A stretch of 64,000 nucleotides of DNA from Brevibacillus_F sp035644815 (GTDB lineage: Bacteria > Bacillota > Bacilli > Brevibacillales > Brevibacillaceae), in contig DASQNU010000134.1 in assembly GCA_035644815.1 (NCBI GenBank), forward strand, positions 1 through 64,000, read 5' to 3'. The position numbers were made by a program, and so were the translations under genes. Below are positions 50,175 to 59,345 of this stretch, piece by piece. Each line of letters opens with the position of its first letter. Within the stretch, counting starts at the first letter, position 1. The notes below the pieces were generated by a model. It was not told the origin of the DNA, ran no database searches, and saw only the letters and a program-made list of their open reading frames with translations.

Positions 50175-51527
50175 ATGAAGATTGCGCAAAAACTGTTCCT
50201 CTTCTTTCTCGCGATCATCGCCTTAAACCTGCTTACTTACAAGTTCGTTTTTGAGGATATTATCGTCGAACAGCTGAAAAATGACCGTCACGAACAGTTC
50301 AAGCAAGAGCGGGAAGCAGCCAATCGTGTCCGTATCAATCAGCTTATTCGCACGAGTACTTTCAAAGACCCGACAGAGCTGCGGGAACTTACCGAAAAAA
50401 TTCCCGAAGATCTCATGTACAAGATGATTGTGGAGGATGCACAAGGAGATCAAATTTTCACCAAGTCTTCAAAAGCATACAAAGAAGTAGGGACCAAAGT
50501 TGTCGCCGAGTATTACTATCAGCATGAACTGCCTGAGCGCGGCGCGACTATTATCCGTTTTTATACCGACGACTCTGAAATTCTTGCCACCAAAGGCGTT
50601 TCCATGATTGTCATGTATATCTATGGAAGTGTGCTCGTCGTCGGACTGGTGTTTATGGTGTTCCTTGTCCGCTGGATTTTAAAGCCGGTGAACGAGCTTG
50701 CCCTAGCCACCCAGGAGATTAAGAGCGGCAAACGCAACGTCACATTTACGTATAAAAGGAAAGATGAGTTTTTGCTGCTCTTCCGCTCCTTTGTCGCCAT
50801 GGTGGATCAACTGCGGTATTCCGATGAACGCCAGCAAGAGCTGATTTCAGCGATTGCGCACGATTTCCGTACACCGCTGACCACCATCAAAGGCTACGCT
50901 TCCTATATTGCCAGCGGCCGCGTAACCGATCTGGAACGCATTCAGAAGCAAATGAAAAAAATCGAGCAGAAAGCCGAGGACATGGATCGATTGCTTGAGG
51001 AGCTGCAGGATTATTCACACCTTAGCACAAATCAGGCATTGCATATGGGACGAGTCCATATCAGGAGCTTCATGCAGAACATCGCAGAGGAATACAGCGA
51101 AAAAGCCAAGGAGGCGGGCTTACAATTTCAGACCAAAATTCGGGTCTCCAACGAGCTGTATATCGAGGCTGATGAGAAAAAGCTGCGAAGGGTCATGCAA
51201 AATCTGTTAAATAACGCGATTTACTATAACAAGGTAGAAGGCTCCATCTTGGTCACCTGTGATCAACGCGAACATCATGTGCTCTTTTCCGTCATCGATA
51301 AAGGAGAAGGCATCTCCCAGGAGGACTTAGCGAAGATCTTCACCAAATTTTATCGGGCGGAAAAGTCGCGCAATCGGAACAACGGCGGTACTGGATTAGG
51401 GCTTACAATCTGTAAAAGCATCGTGGAGCAGCACGGCGGCCAAATCTCAGCTACTAGTGAACTTGGAGAGGGCAGCTGCTTTTCCTTTACCATTCCGTTT
51501 TACCCAAAAGAAGCAGCTTCTATGTAA
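50175..51527 (+). CDS. Sensor histidine kinase
   Basis: 450 residues. Two membrane segments (LFLFFLAIIALNLLTYKFVF and VSMIVMYIYGSVLVVGLVFMVF) bracket an extracellular loop of about 110 residues. Then HAMP, HisKA with the His of ISAIAHDFRTPLTTIKGY, and an ATPase with VMQNLLNNAIYYNKVEG, DKGEGIS and GGTGLGLTICK. It shares its start junction with the response regulator (stop TAA followed at once by ATG). A hairpin terminator follows. The signal is unknown. Confidence 0.93.
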   Translation: MKIAQKLFLFFLAIIALNLLTYKFVFEDIIVEQLKNDRHEQFKQEREAANRVRINQLIRTSTFKDPTELRELTEKIPEDLMYKMIVEDAQGDQIFTKSSKAYKEVGTKVVAEYYYQHELPERGATIIRFYTDDSEILATKGVSMIVMYIYGSVLVVGLVFMVFLVRWILKPVNELALATQEIKSGKRNVTFTYKRKDEFLLLFRSFVAMVDQLRYSDERQQELISAIAHDFRTPLTTIKGYASYIASGRVTDLERIQKQMKKIEQKAEDMDRLLEELQDYSHLSTNQALHMGRVHIRSFMQNIAEEYSEKAKEAGLQFQTKIRVSNELYIEADEKKLRRVMQNLLNNAIYYNKVEGSILVTCDQREHHVLFSVIDKGEGISQEDLAKIFTKFYRAEKSRNRNNGGTGLGLTICKSIVEQHGGQISATSELGEGSCFSFTIPFYPKEAASM

Positions 51528-51537
51528 ACAAACACAT

Positions 51538-51580
51538 AAGCCATGCCACGGAACACTCCAACGGCATGGCTTTGTTTTTA
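51538..51580 (+). terminator. Terminator after the two-component system
   Basis: AAGCCATGCC pairs with GGCATGGCTT, then TGTTTTTATG. Confidence 0.82.
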
Positions 51581-52126
51581 TGTCTGGTTCAATTCTTCAA
51601 GGACGCGTAACGATTCGATGGAATACTCCACCAAGCCGCGCATATCTTCAATGTTTCCCTCATCAATTTTACGGTGAAAATCTAGCGTGACCTTATTCTC
51701 CAAACGCTCCGGCGGCCATGTCAGGCGGTGTTCATCCAGCCTTGCACCAATGTACTGAGTGATATGAGGACGATGCCCCCAGATATTATTTAACGCTGAT
51801 GTAATTTTTTCAGCATCGGATATGATATCACTAATGGCCAGTTGAAAGTGGATGCAGACCGTACAGCCGATCCGCTCGACAAGAGACTGCTCTAGTTGCT
51901 CACTCGCAATGTCGGAAAGCGTGGTACGTAACTGCATCTGCGCCGTTACCGCCTTTTCTTTTGCTCCCGCCAATGTGAATTCAATCTGAAACAACCGTTG
52001 AAAGGTGGCCATATCCATAATATCCGCACGATTGGTAATCGAGATGGCTCCTTCAAAATCGCAATCGTAGACAGCACCTTCCAACACCACTTTAATATTG
52101 TCAAAGACGGTCGGATGAAACATCAT
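51578..52126 (-). CDS. Hypothetical protein (182 aa)
   Basis: 182 residues, mixed alpha-beta, with no membrane helix. It contains EGAVYDCDFEGAISITNRADIMD at the N-terminus and HFQLAISDIISDAEKITSAL in the middle. A GGGGGG stretch precedes the two-Met start. I do not recognise the family. Convergent with the kinase gene. It may be its own unit, starting near 52140. Confidence 0.7.
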   Translation of the reverse strand: MMFHPTVFDNIKVVLEGAVYDCDFEGAISITNRADIMDMATFQRLFQIEFTLAGAKEKAVTAQMQLRTTLSDIASEQLEQSLVERIGCTVCIHFQLAISDIISDAEKITSALNNIWGHRPHITQYIGARLDEHRLTWPPERLENKVTLDFHRKIDEGNIEDMRGLVEYSIESLRVLEELNQT

Positions 52127-52573
52127 GATCCCCCCTTCCCCTATTTTCCCTATCTATAGAATGCCCACAAATTGTAATGCTTGCAAGCATGACTATAGTG
52201 CTTGTTTGTCGTTTGACCGGTTCCACTCCCAAAAACGGCACGTCGCGCAAAAAGTTTCAACGGAGCATACTCAACGACGAGATTGCGCGACAAGCGTGTG
52301 CCGTTCTTGGAAGCTCCACCTCAGCAGGTGTGACAAAGACTCCGCCCGTCCCGTTTTTCCCTTCCTCACCGTGGCTATAGTAAAAAGTTCGAATCATCTA
52401 AAGAACAAATTTAGATGGCCTTGCCTATGTTGGACAATTGCAGGAGGGAGCTATACAAGAGTCCATTCTTGCCTTGTTCATTGCTCATGCCGTCGCTCAT
52501 GCTCATTGCACTGCAGCCCCGGAATAAAAAGAAAACGGAATGCCCTTCGATAGGGTCATCCCGTTTTCCAAAA
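52127..52573. other. Gap of about 450 bases with no secure gene
   Basis: The palindrome GCTTGCAAGC lies at about 52180. A minus-strand frame at 52257-52397 (46 codons, starting ATG, no ribosome binding site) and a plus-strand frame at 52402-52527 (41 codons, no start) both look protein-like but lack support; they might be remnants of a decayed gene. The Ig-like gene's terminator lies at the right end. Nothing else is visible. Confidence 0.4.
52532..52567 (-). terminator. Terminator after the Ig-like repeat gene
   Basis: On the minus strand AAAACGGGATGACCCT pairs with AGGGCATTCCGTTTT (bulged), followed by CTTTTTATT. Confidence 0.8.
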
Positions 52574-55165
52574 CTACTTCACGGTAACCAGAATGGTGGT
52601 ACGTTTCCCCGCAAAGGTGACACTGATTGTTGCACGCCCTTTGCCTGTCGCTTTGATTACGCCATCCTTCACATCTGCGATATAAATGCTTGAGGAAGTC
52701 CAGAGTGCAGGCTTGGTCACTTCTGCTTCATAGCCGTCCGTATAAGTTGCAAAAGCTTTCACACTGGTGGAGCTGCCTACGGTAAGCTCCACCATGACGT
52801 CGTCCGTCTTCAAATATTTCAGCGTATCGACCTCGACTGGAATCGATATGGTTTTCCCGCCATAAGTAGCAGTTACTCGCGAATCTCCAGAGCCCGTTGC
52901 AGTCAATACCCCGCCATCTACATCCACGATCTTGTAGTTTAGCGTTTTCCAAGTTGCCAGTTTGGTGACATCGATTTTTTTTCCATCGGAAAGGGTTGCC
53001 ATTATTTTCAGATTGGCTGTCTGGCCTGTACGGAACGCTACATAACGCTTGTCTGCCGCAATATCCTCGACAACACCAATTTCAACAGAGATCGATACAC
53101 TCTTGCCCCCGTATTTCGCAGTTACCGTCACCTTGCCAGTGCCAATCGGTGTTACCAGACCATTTGTCACATTAGCCAGCCGTATATTGCTAACGCTCCA
53201 TTCTGCCTCAGAGGTGACATCCTTGGTACCACCCGTCGCTGTTGTTGCGGTAAGCGTAATTTGTTTGCTCTCTTCCGGGCTTAACACCAAGAACAGTGGA
53301 CTCGCTGTTAGCGTGGACGCCTGGTCCACATGCACTTCAATTTTCACTGTTTTTTGTTCAAAGGTAGCAGTCACGTTAGCCGTTCCAGATGCCAGTGCGG
53401 TGATTTTTCCATCCTCAACGGTGACAACCTGTAAATTAGAGCTGGTCCACGTTGCCTCATTTGCAACGTCTTTTTCTGTACCATCCTCATATTTCGCAGT
53501 CAATTTAATCGTCTGTGCATTTCCCTTAGACATGACGACTTGCGTTTTGTCCGCTGTCAGGCTTTTCAAGACACCGACGGATACTTTGATCGTTGCAGTT
53601 CTTATTCCATATTTTGCAGTAATTGTTGTGGAACCTGTCCCAATACCAGTGACGTAGCCTTTTCGCACTTCGGCTACGGCAGCAGAGGCAGATGACCATA
53701 CTGCTACGTCCGTCACTTTCTCTTCCCGTCCATCTCGGAATACCGCTGTTAGGATGATTTGCTCGGAATCCCCTGTTTGCATGGACAAGGAAGTTTTGCT
53801 CGGCACCAGTTTATTAGGAATGTCTACTTCCACTTCAATCGTGGCGCTTTTTCCTCCATAGGAAGCCGTAATCGTAGTTTCTCCTGACTTTACAGCTGTG
53901 ACCTTTCCATCTATCACCGTGGCCACTGCTTCATCGGCGCTTGTCCACTTCGCCTTGTGCGTAATATCACTGGTGGTATTGTCCGCATAGACTGCCTTCA
54001 AGGTCAGTTCCTCGGAATCACCTGTCTTCAGCGATACATAGTCTTCCACAAACTCGATTCGTTTCGGTACCTCAACATCAACATCCAGCTTGACTGATTT
54101 ATCTCCATATGTAGCCGTAATCGTTGCTTCACCAATCGCATTAGCGCTCAGTTTTCCTTGATAGACACTGACAACGCTTGTATCGCTGGAGGTCCAAGTT
54201 GCTTGCTTGGATACATCAGTCGTCGTATCGTCCGTATAGGTAGCGGTTAATGTTACCTGTTTCGTCTCGCCTTTTTTCATAAACAGGCTTTCTTGATCCA
54301 GCGTCAGTTTTAACGTGTTGTCGACTTCGACTCTGACTGTCGTCGTTTTTGTTCCATAGCTGGCTGTAATCGTGGCCGTTCCCGGACCGTACCCAGTGAT
54401 TTTTCCATTGATGGCATCCGCCACCTTAGGTGAATCGGTCTTCCATTCTGCCTTTGCCGCGACATCCTCCGTCTTACCATCCGGATAGGTCGCGATCAAC
54501 GTAATCGTTTCTGAGCCACCTGTCAACAAAGAAACGGAGGATTTCCCCGGATCCAGACGCTTGACGATCTCAATTGACACCGGAATGGATGTCGTTTGCG
54601 TTCCATATTTTGCCGTTACGGTGGCTGTACCAGACGAGTATCCCGTAATCAAGCCGTTCGTGACTGTGGCAACTGCGCTATTGTCCGAACTCCAGCTTGC
54701 TTTTTTGGTCACGTCCTCAGAAGTGCCATCCTCATAAACCGCTGTGATGTTCACTTGCTGTGATTGCTTCAGCCGCAAATCCAGTTCTTGTGTATCTTTG
54801 GTCAATGCTTTTACCTTTTTGCTTACATTAACATTGACGATCACACTTTGCCCCATATAGGTAGCAGTGACCACTGCGGTCCCTTCCGCCTTGGCCGTCA
54901 CCAGTCCGGCATAGACCGTGGCTACACTGACCGCACCCGAGTTCCATTCCGTCTTTACGGTCACTGTTTCTGTAATTCCGCTTTTATATACAGCGGTGGC
55001 CGTTAATTGCTGCGTGTCCCCTACCTCCATGCTTAGCTCATTTTTATTGAGTACCAAGCTGGAGATTTCATCCGCAGCGTGCACCTCTGTATACCCAGTT
55101 CCTATCGCTCCCCATAGAACAGCGAGGCAAAGGAACAGGATTGATAAGGCTTTCCTGCTCTTCAT
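52574..55165 (-). CDS. Secreted protein of ten tandem bacterial Ig-like (BIG2) domains
   Basis: 863 residues. A signal peptide (ILFLCLAVLWGAIGTGYTEVHA) is followed by ten repeats of about 83 residues. Each has a Leu-x-Val/Met opening, then G-x-(S/T)-x-x-(L/I)-x-(L/V)-x-A-x-Y-x-D-G, WTSSD-like, G-x-(V/I)-T, G-x-(A/T)-x-(I/V)-T-A-x-Y-G. No LPXTG, S-layer or lipid anchor is visible. BIG2 domains occur in adhesins and surface proteins. The start follows GGGAG. The gene stands alone. Confidence 0.88.
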   Translation of the reverse strand: MKSRKALSILFLCLAVLWGAIGTGYTEVHAADEISSLVLNKNELSMEVGDTQQLTATAVYKSGITETVTVKTEWNSGAVSVATVYAGLVTAKAEGTAVVTATYMGQSVIVNVNVSKKVKALTKDTQELDLRLKQSQQVNITAVYEDGTSEDVTKKASWSSDNSAVATVTNGLITGYSSGTATVTAKYGTQTTSIPVSIEIVKRLDPGKSSVSLLTGGSETITLIATYPDGKTEDVAAKAEWKTDSPKVADAINGKITGYGPGTATITASYGTKTTTVRVEVDNTLKLTLDQESLFMKKGETKQVTLTATYTDDTTTDVSKQATWTSSDTSVVSVYQGKLSANAIGEATITATYGDKSVKLDVDVEVPKRIEFVEDYVSLKTGDSEELTLKAVYADNTTSDITHKAKWTSADEAVATVIDGKVTAVKSGETTITASYGGKSATIEVEVDIPNKLVPSKTSLSMQTGDSEQIILTAVFRDGREEKVTDVAVWSSASAAVAEVRKGYVTGIGTGSTTITAKYGIRTATIKVSVGVLKSLTADKTQVVMSKGNAQTIKLTAKYEDGTEKDVANEATWTSSNLQVVTVEDGKITALASGTANVTATFEQKTVKIEVHVDQASTLTASPLFLVLSPEESKQITLTATTATGGTKDVTSEAEWSVSNIRLANVTNGLVTPIGTGKVTVTAKYGGKSVSISVEIGVVEDIAADKRYVAFRTGQTANLKIMATLSDGKKIDVTKLATWKTLNYKIVDVDGGVLTATGSGDSRVTATYGGKTISIPVEVDTLKYLKTDDVMVELTVGSSTSVKAFATYTDGYEAEVTKPALWTSSSIYIADVKDGVIKATGKGRATISVTFAGKRTTILVTVK

Positions 55166-55286
55166 TAAGACAACTCCCTTTTTTGCACATTTACCATAAT
55201 TTTCGGCTAGACAAGCTGGTAAGTTTAGGCTTTTAATAAATATCTGAAAAATAAAAATTAAGTCAGGTGTGTTTCAAAACAAAAAA

Positions 55287-55309
55287 AGAAGAGCCTAATT
55301 GGCCCTTCT
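55287..55309 (-). terminator. Terminator after the 113-aa gene
   Basis: AGAAGAGCC pairs with GGCCCTTCT (one mismatch); on the minus strand a T run (TTTTTTTG) follows the stem. Confidence 0.75.
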
Positions 55310-55316
55310 CGGTCGT

Positions 55317-55658
55317 TTACACAGATTCATACAGCGCTTCATAGCGCTTGCTGATCTCATCTTCACTCAGTCCAAATTCATGGAGGCGCTTATACATAGC
55401 TGCCATCCAGATCTCGGAGCGTTGAAACATTTTTTGATATTTCTTTTGCTCCTTACCCTTACGCTTAGCACGATCCTCGCTGTTTCCTTTCAAATTATCG
55501 AGGATGAACAGCATCTTCATACTGTCTTCTTCATTCAAGCTTGTCCAGCTTGCATTCAGATTATCCAATACTTTTTTGTAGTACTGGTCAAATTCTTCAA
55601 AAGAGATCTCGGTATCCATACTGAGATACTCTTTCAGCTTGTCAAAAAGCTCTTGCAT
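55317..55658 (-). CDS. Hypothetical helical protein (113 aa)
   Basis: 113 residues, highly charged and helical, with a Lys-rich centre (DRAKRKGKEQKKYQKMFQ). No membrane helix or cysteine. GAAGAGGGAG precedes the ATG. Not recognised. It is divergent from rlmD and has its own terminator. Confidence 0.75.
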   Translation of the reverse strand: MQELFDKLKEYLSMDTEISFEEFDQYYKKVLDNLNASWTSLNEEDSMKMLFILDNLKGNSEDRAKRKGKEQKKYQKMFQRSEIWMAAMYKRLHEFGLSEDEISKRYEALYESV

Positions 55659-55806
55659 GTCAAAAACACTCCCTCTTCAATGTATTCCCCATTATAGCAA
55701 AAAGCAGGGAGGCGGGGAAAGTTCTTCATGAATTATGCTTTTATCTGCAAATGCAACCCATCTATAATTAAAGAAAGCTTATCGAAGACGTACGAGGAGA
55801 ATCACT

Positions 55807-57189
55807 ATGAAACAACCTTTTAAACCTTCCGAAGTGTCCATCCGCATCGGTCAACAAATGACCTTGACCATCAGAAGTCTGGGGATCAATGGCGAAGGAA
55901 TCGGTTATTTCAAGAAAAAGATCGTATTTGTCCAAGGAGCGCTTCCGGGTGAAGTGGTCCATGCAGAAATCACTGAGGTAAAGGACAAGTATGCGGCAGG
56001 CAGACTGCTGCGGGTCATCGAACGTTCCAACGCCCGTACAACTCCCCCCTGTCCCGTCTATGAAAGCTGTGGCGGCTGTAGTCTGCAGCATCTCGATTAC
56101 CAAGCCCAATTAGTCAGCAAAAAAGAACTGGTCGTGCAGTCCTTTCAGAAATACACTGGGCTTCAGCATCCACCTGTGTCCGATACAATCGGGATGGACC
56201 ATCCTTGGGGATATCGCAACAAGGCGCAGTTTCAGGTAGGTAGCAAAGAAGGTCGGCTCATCGCTGGGCTATATCAAGCAGGAAGTCATGAATTGGTCGA
56301 GCTGCAGGATTGTCAGATTCAGCATGAGGCAACGACAGCGATCGTCGAGGCGGCCAAGGAAGTCATTGAAAAGCTCGGGATCCCGATCTATGACGAACGA
56401 AAGCGCAAAGGCATCATACGCACGATCGTGGCACGCGTCGCTTTTGCCACGGGAGAAACCCAGCTTACGCTCATCACCGCAACCACCGAGCTCCCTCGGG
56501 AAAAAGAGTTGATCTTGGAGCTCCGGTATCGACTACCTTCCCTTGTAAGTATTGTGCAAAACGTGAACTCGCAAAAGACCTCCCTCATTTTTGGCGATAC
56601 GACCAAAGTCCTCTGGGGCAAGCCTAGCATCGCCGAAAAACTGGGTTCGCTCTCGTTTGATCTGTCTGCCCGCGCCTTTTTTCAGCTGAATCCGGAGCAG
56701 ACGGTCAAGCTGTATGAGCAGGTCAAAAAAGCTGCCGACTTAACCGGAACCGAGCGTGTGCTTGATCTGTACTGCGGAACCGGGACAGTCGGACTGTGGC
56801 TGGCCCCCCACGCCAAGGAGGTTCGCGGGATTGAATTAATCCCTGAAGCCGTAGAGGACGCTCGCCGCAATGCAGAGCGCAACCATATTTCCAACGCCAG
56901 CTTCCACGCTGGACGGGCGGAAGTATTGATGTCGAAATGGGCGAGGGAAGGGATACAGGCCGATGTGGTCGTTGTGGATCCGCCAAGGACAGGTCTTGAG
57001 ACTGCGCTGATCCACGCGCTTTTGCAGGTGAAACCAAAGCGAATCGTCTATGTTTCTTGCAATCCTTCCACGCTGACAAAGGATGTGAACAGACTGCTCG
57101 CTTCTTACAGGCTGCAGTCCGTTCAGCCGCTGGATATGTTTCCGCATACGCCGCATGTAGAGAGTGTGACATTACTTACGAAAAAATAA
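55807..57189 (+). CDS. rlmD: 23S rRNA (uracil-C5)-methyltransferase RlmD/RlmCD
   Basis: 460 residues. A TRAM domain (GQQMTLTIRSLGINGEGIGYF to LRVIERS) is followed by the iron-sulfur cysteines in CPVYESCGGCSLQ (C-x5-C-x2-C) with the fourth in LQDCQIQ. The methyltransferase domain has LDLYCGTGTVGLW, VVDPPRTGLE and the catalytic Cys in VYVSCNPSTL. In B. subtilis the similar RlmCD acts on both U747 and U1939. GAGGAG precedes the ATG. Confidence 0.95.
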   Translation: MKQPFKPSEVSIRIGQQMTLTIRSLGINGEGIGYFKKKIVFVQGALPGEVVHAEITEVKDKYAAGRLLRVIERSNARTTPPCPVYESCGGCSLQHLDYQAQLVSKKELVVQSFQKYTGLQHPPVSDTIGMDHPWGYRNKAQFQVGSKEGRLIAGLYQAGSHELVELQDCQIQHEATTAIVEAAKEVIEKLGIPIYDERKRKGIIRTIVARVAFATGETQLTLITATTELPREKELILELRYRLPSLVSIVQNVNSQKTSLIFGDTTKVLWGKPSIAEKLGSLSFDLSARAFFQLNPEQTVKLYEQVKKAADLTGTERVLDLYCGTGTVGLWLAPHAKEVRGIELIPEAVEDARRNAERNHISNASFHAGRAEVLMSKWAREGIQADVVVVDPPRTGLETALIHALLQVKPKRIVYVSCNPSTLTKDVNRLLASYRLQSVQPLDMFPHTPHVESVTLLTKK

Positions 57190-57231
57190 GTGACCAACAT
57201 TTCTTAGAAAACGAAAGCATTTAACAGTAAT

Positions 57232-57266
57232 AGACACCAGAATTTTAAGCTGGTGTCTTTGTATTT
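57232..57266 (+). terminator. Terminator after rlmD
   Basis: AGACACCAG pairs with CTGGTGTCT, followed by TTGTATTTT. It is shared with the convergent gene's end. Confidence 0.8.
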
Positions 57267-57793
57267 TATGACACACCGGTCCGGCAATCCCTCCATAGAC
57301 CTGTTTTGCGTCCATACAAACAGAGAAAGTGAAAAAAGGCTAGCGTCAGACACTGTATGACAAGATAAACGGAAAATGAGCTGGTGATCTTCCATTTTGT
57401 ATAGTGAAAAATCTGCAAATGCATCCCTGCCCATTCAATACCGATTCCCGCTAATGACCACAGCAGCATGTACAGCAGGATATAGATTCCCTTCAGATTC
57501 CACTTGTCATACAGGTACACAAAGATATACCCAATCGGCGGGTACAAAACAAAGTAAAAGATAGCATCAAACAGTTCATACTTGTCATGATCATTCAGGT
57601 TAAAGTAGTCGAAGGGAGGGGCTGCCAGAACATGATCCAATTCGTTTGCAATCGTCAAGGTAAACATGAAGATCAGAACGGTTAAAACAAACGGAAACCT
57701 CCGAGGCAACAAAAGGGCAACACCCCACCCAAGCAAGCAAGTAGCGACAATGATCCATTCATTCACATCAAACGTTTTTGGTAAAGGCAACAT
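57266..57793 (-). CDS. CBO0543-like polytopic membrane protein
   Basis: 175 residues with about five helices. The motif GMHLQIFHYTKWKITSSFSVYL near residue 125 and a GIEWAG helix resemble the CBO0543 family of spore-forming Firmicutes, function unknown. The ATG at 57793 follows AAGGAGAGG and overlaps the stop of the upstream gene by one base (TAATG), so both are coupled. Confidence 0.72.
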   Translation of the reverse strand: MLPLPKTFDVNEWIIVATCLLGWGVALLLPRRFPFVLTVLIFMFTLTIANELDHVLAAPPFDYFNLNDHDKYELFDAIFYFVLYPPIGYIFVYLYDKWNLKGIYILLYMLLWSLAGIGIEWAGMHLQIFHYTKWKITSSFSVYLVIQCLTLAFFHFLCLYGRKTGLWRDCRTGVS

Positions 57794-58266
57794 TAACGAA
57801 TCCTCTCCTTGCCTATCATGCGATGGAACCATTTGTACAACAACACGGCAATCAATATATTAGACGCATAGGCAACCCCGGACAGCCATGGCTTCCAGCC
57901 GGTATACTGAAACAACGCAAAGTGTTCAGCGGCTAATTCCCTCGAGACTAACAAAAGGATCAGAAGTAGGGCTAACATACCTCTGAACAATAATGTACGG
58001 TGCATCGTAAAGCAGAGCTCGACATACCAAATGATCAGCAGCGGATTCCACAATAACCTACTAGTGGCAGTAAACCAATAAATATCAAGCCTTTCGGGTA
58101 TTTGAACCATTTTAAGGTTAAGGTTTACGATCGTGGCAAAGTTCTGTTCGATGTACATGAGTGCCATCCACAAAAACAGGATCTCAAACAGATGCAATCG
58201 TTTCTTTATGCTGACAAAAGCAATGACGAGGATCACAATGGCGATGTAGAAGATCGATATTACCAT
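57793..58266 (-). CDS. Small polytopic membrane protein (157 aa)
   Basis: 157 residues, four to five helices. It contains HFALFQYTGWKPWLSG, a weak echo of the YTKWK motif of its partner. Directly coupled to it by a one-base overlap. Divergent from the third membrane protein of this cluster. Family not recognised. Confidence 0.72.
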   Translation of the reverse strand: MVISIFYIAIVILVIAFVSIKKRLHLFEILFLWMALMYIEQNFATIVNLNLKMVQIPERLDIYWFTATSRLLWNPLLIIWYVELCFTMHRTLLFRGMLALLLILLLVSRELAAEHFALFQYTGWKPWLSGVAYASNILIAVLLYKWFHRMIGKERIR

Positions 58267-58458
58267 GTTCTTCCCCCTAGTGAATTAGGGATTTATTCCT
58301 GTAAACTCCCCTGCAAATCGGTCTTCTATACCTTACATGAATACCCCGCTTCCAGCTGTTTTCGGTTGTGGGATTTGTTCCTATTTACTCTTTTTCGTAC
58401 GCTCATACTAGACGACCGTTCATTTGCACATAATATTGGTATCTAAGGGGATGGTAAT

Positions 58459-59280
58459 TTGCCTAATTCGATTCCGTATTTCTTGATCATCGTAATCTGT
58501 ATTTCGATTTTCCTTTGGCTGATTGTACGCACTCGGCAATACCAGTCGGTTGTCCTGTATCTGGCTTTCGTCGGTATGGTATACATCTTTGAATACTTCG
58601 TCCTAGTGATTTTAGATGCATATAGGTATTATCCAACGTTTATCGCCAATGCCTATCTGGATAACATTCTCGGAGCCTTCGTATCCAACTTCGCTGTCGT
58701 CCCGACTTTCGCCTTATTGATTGCAGTCCTTCAATTGCATGGCGGCTGGATCGTTGCCATCGCCCTGCTGTTAGGCGCAACTGAGTGGCTGTTTTTAGAA
58801 TTAGGGATATACCAATTAAACTGGTGGAAGATCAGTTATACAATCCTAGGGCTCCTGTTTTTCTTTTGGTTGGCACGGCTATGGTACCAAAAAGTGATGG
58901 AAGGGAAACGATTCTTTGTCTACATAACGTTTCAGATGTTTTCCTTTACCGTGGTGGATAGTACCATTTTCCTTATGCTCCTGTCCGGCATTCGCCAATT
59001 TCAGCCCGGTGTATTCGAAAATATTTATCGGGATGATGTGTTTTTTACCGCTCTTTACGCATTTTCAAAATCGCTTCTCCTGGCTAATGCGATCTATTGG
59101 TCGTCAAAATGGCGCTGGGTTTTGGGGGCAGTCTGTGTCATTCTTGTTGCCCAGTTCTCGCTCATTCAAACTGGGATTATGAAACTCTACGTACCTTTGT
59201 GGCTGTTTTTCCTCATTTACACCATCGGCCTCACCCTGATCATCTGTCTACTTAGAAGGACCGTTCGTTTCTATCGGTAA
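58459..59280 (+). CDS. Polytopic membrane protein (273 aa)
   Basis: 273 residues with about eight helices. Near residue 115 it has LFLELGIYQLNWWKISYTILG, again a short Ile-x-x-x-x-WK motif as in the two genes on the other strand, which suggests distant kinship. The TTG start follows AAGGGGATGG. Unknown function. The next gene is DUF3231 on the minus strand. Confidence 0.7.
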   Translation: MPNSIPYFLIIVICISIFLWLIVRTRQYQSVVLYLAFVGMVYIFEYFVLVILDAYRYYPTFIANAYLDNILGAFVSNFAVVPTFALLIAVLQLHGGWIVAIALLLGATEWLFLELGIYQLNWWKISYTILGLLFFFWLARLWYQKVMEGKRFFVYITFQMFSFTVVDSTIFLMLLSGIRQFQPGVFENIYRDDVFFTALYAFSKSLLLANAIYWSSKWRWVLGAVCVILVAQFSLIQTGIMKLYVPLWLFFLIYTIGLTLIICLLRRTVRFYR

Positions 59281-59305
59281 AGGTGTATTCTAAGCTACAC
59301 ACGAG

Positions 59306-59336
59306 AAAAGGGAGACCTTCACGAGAGGCTCCCTTC
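59306..59336. terminator. Bidirectional terminator between the membrane protein and DUF3231 genes
   Basis: AAGGGAGACC pairs with GGCTCCCTT (one bulge) over a nine-base loop. Confidence 0.65.
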
Positions 59337-59345
59337 ATGAATCTT

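Noticed and set aside
52125..52553. 142-codon plus-strand frame in the gap upstream of the Ig-like gene
   Set aside because: Cysteine- and basic-rich composition without a ribosome binding site; it overlaps the start of the 182-residue gene and part of a terminator.
53049..53657. 202-codon plus-strand frame opposite the Ig-like repeats
   Set aside because: It is a repetitive shadow of the BIG2 repeats with no start signal.
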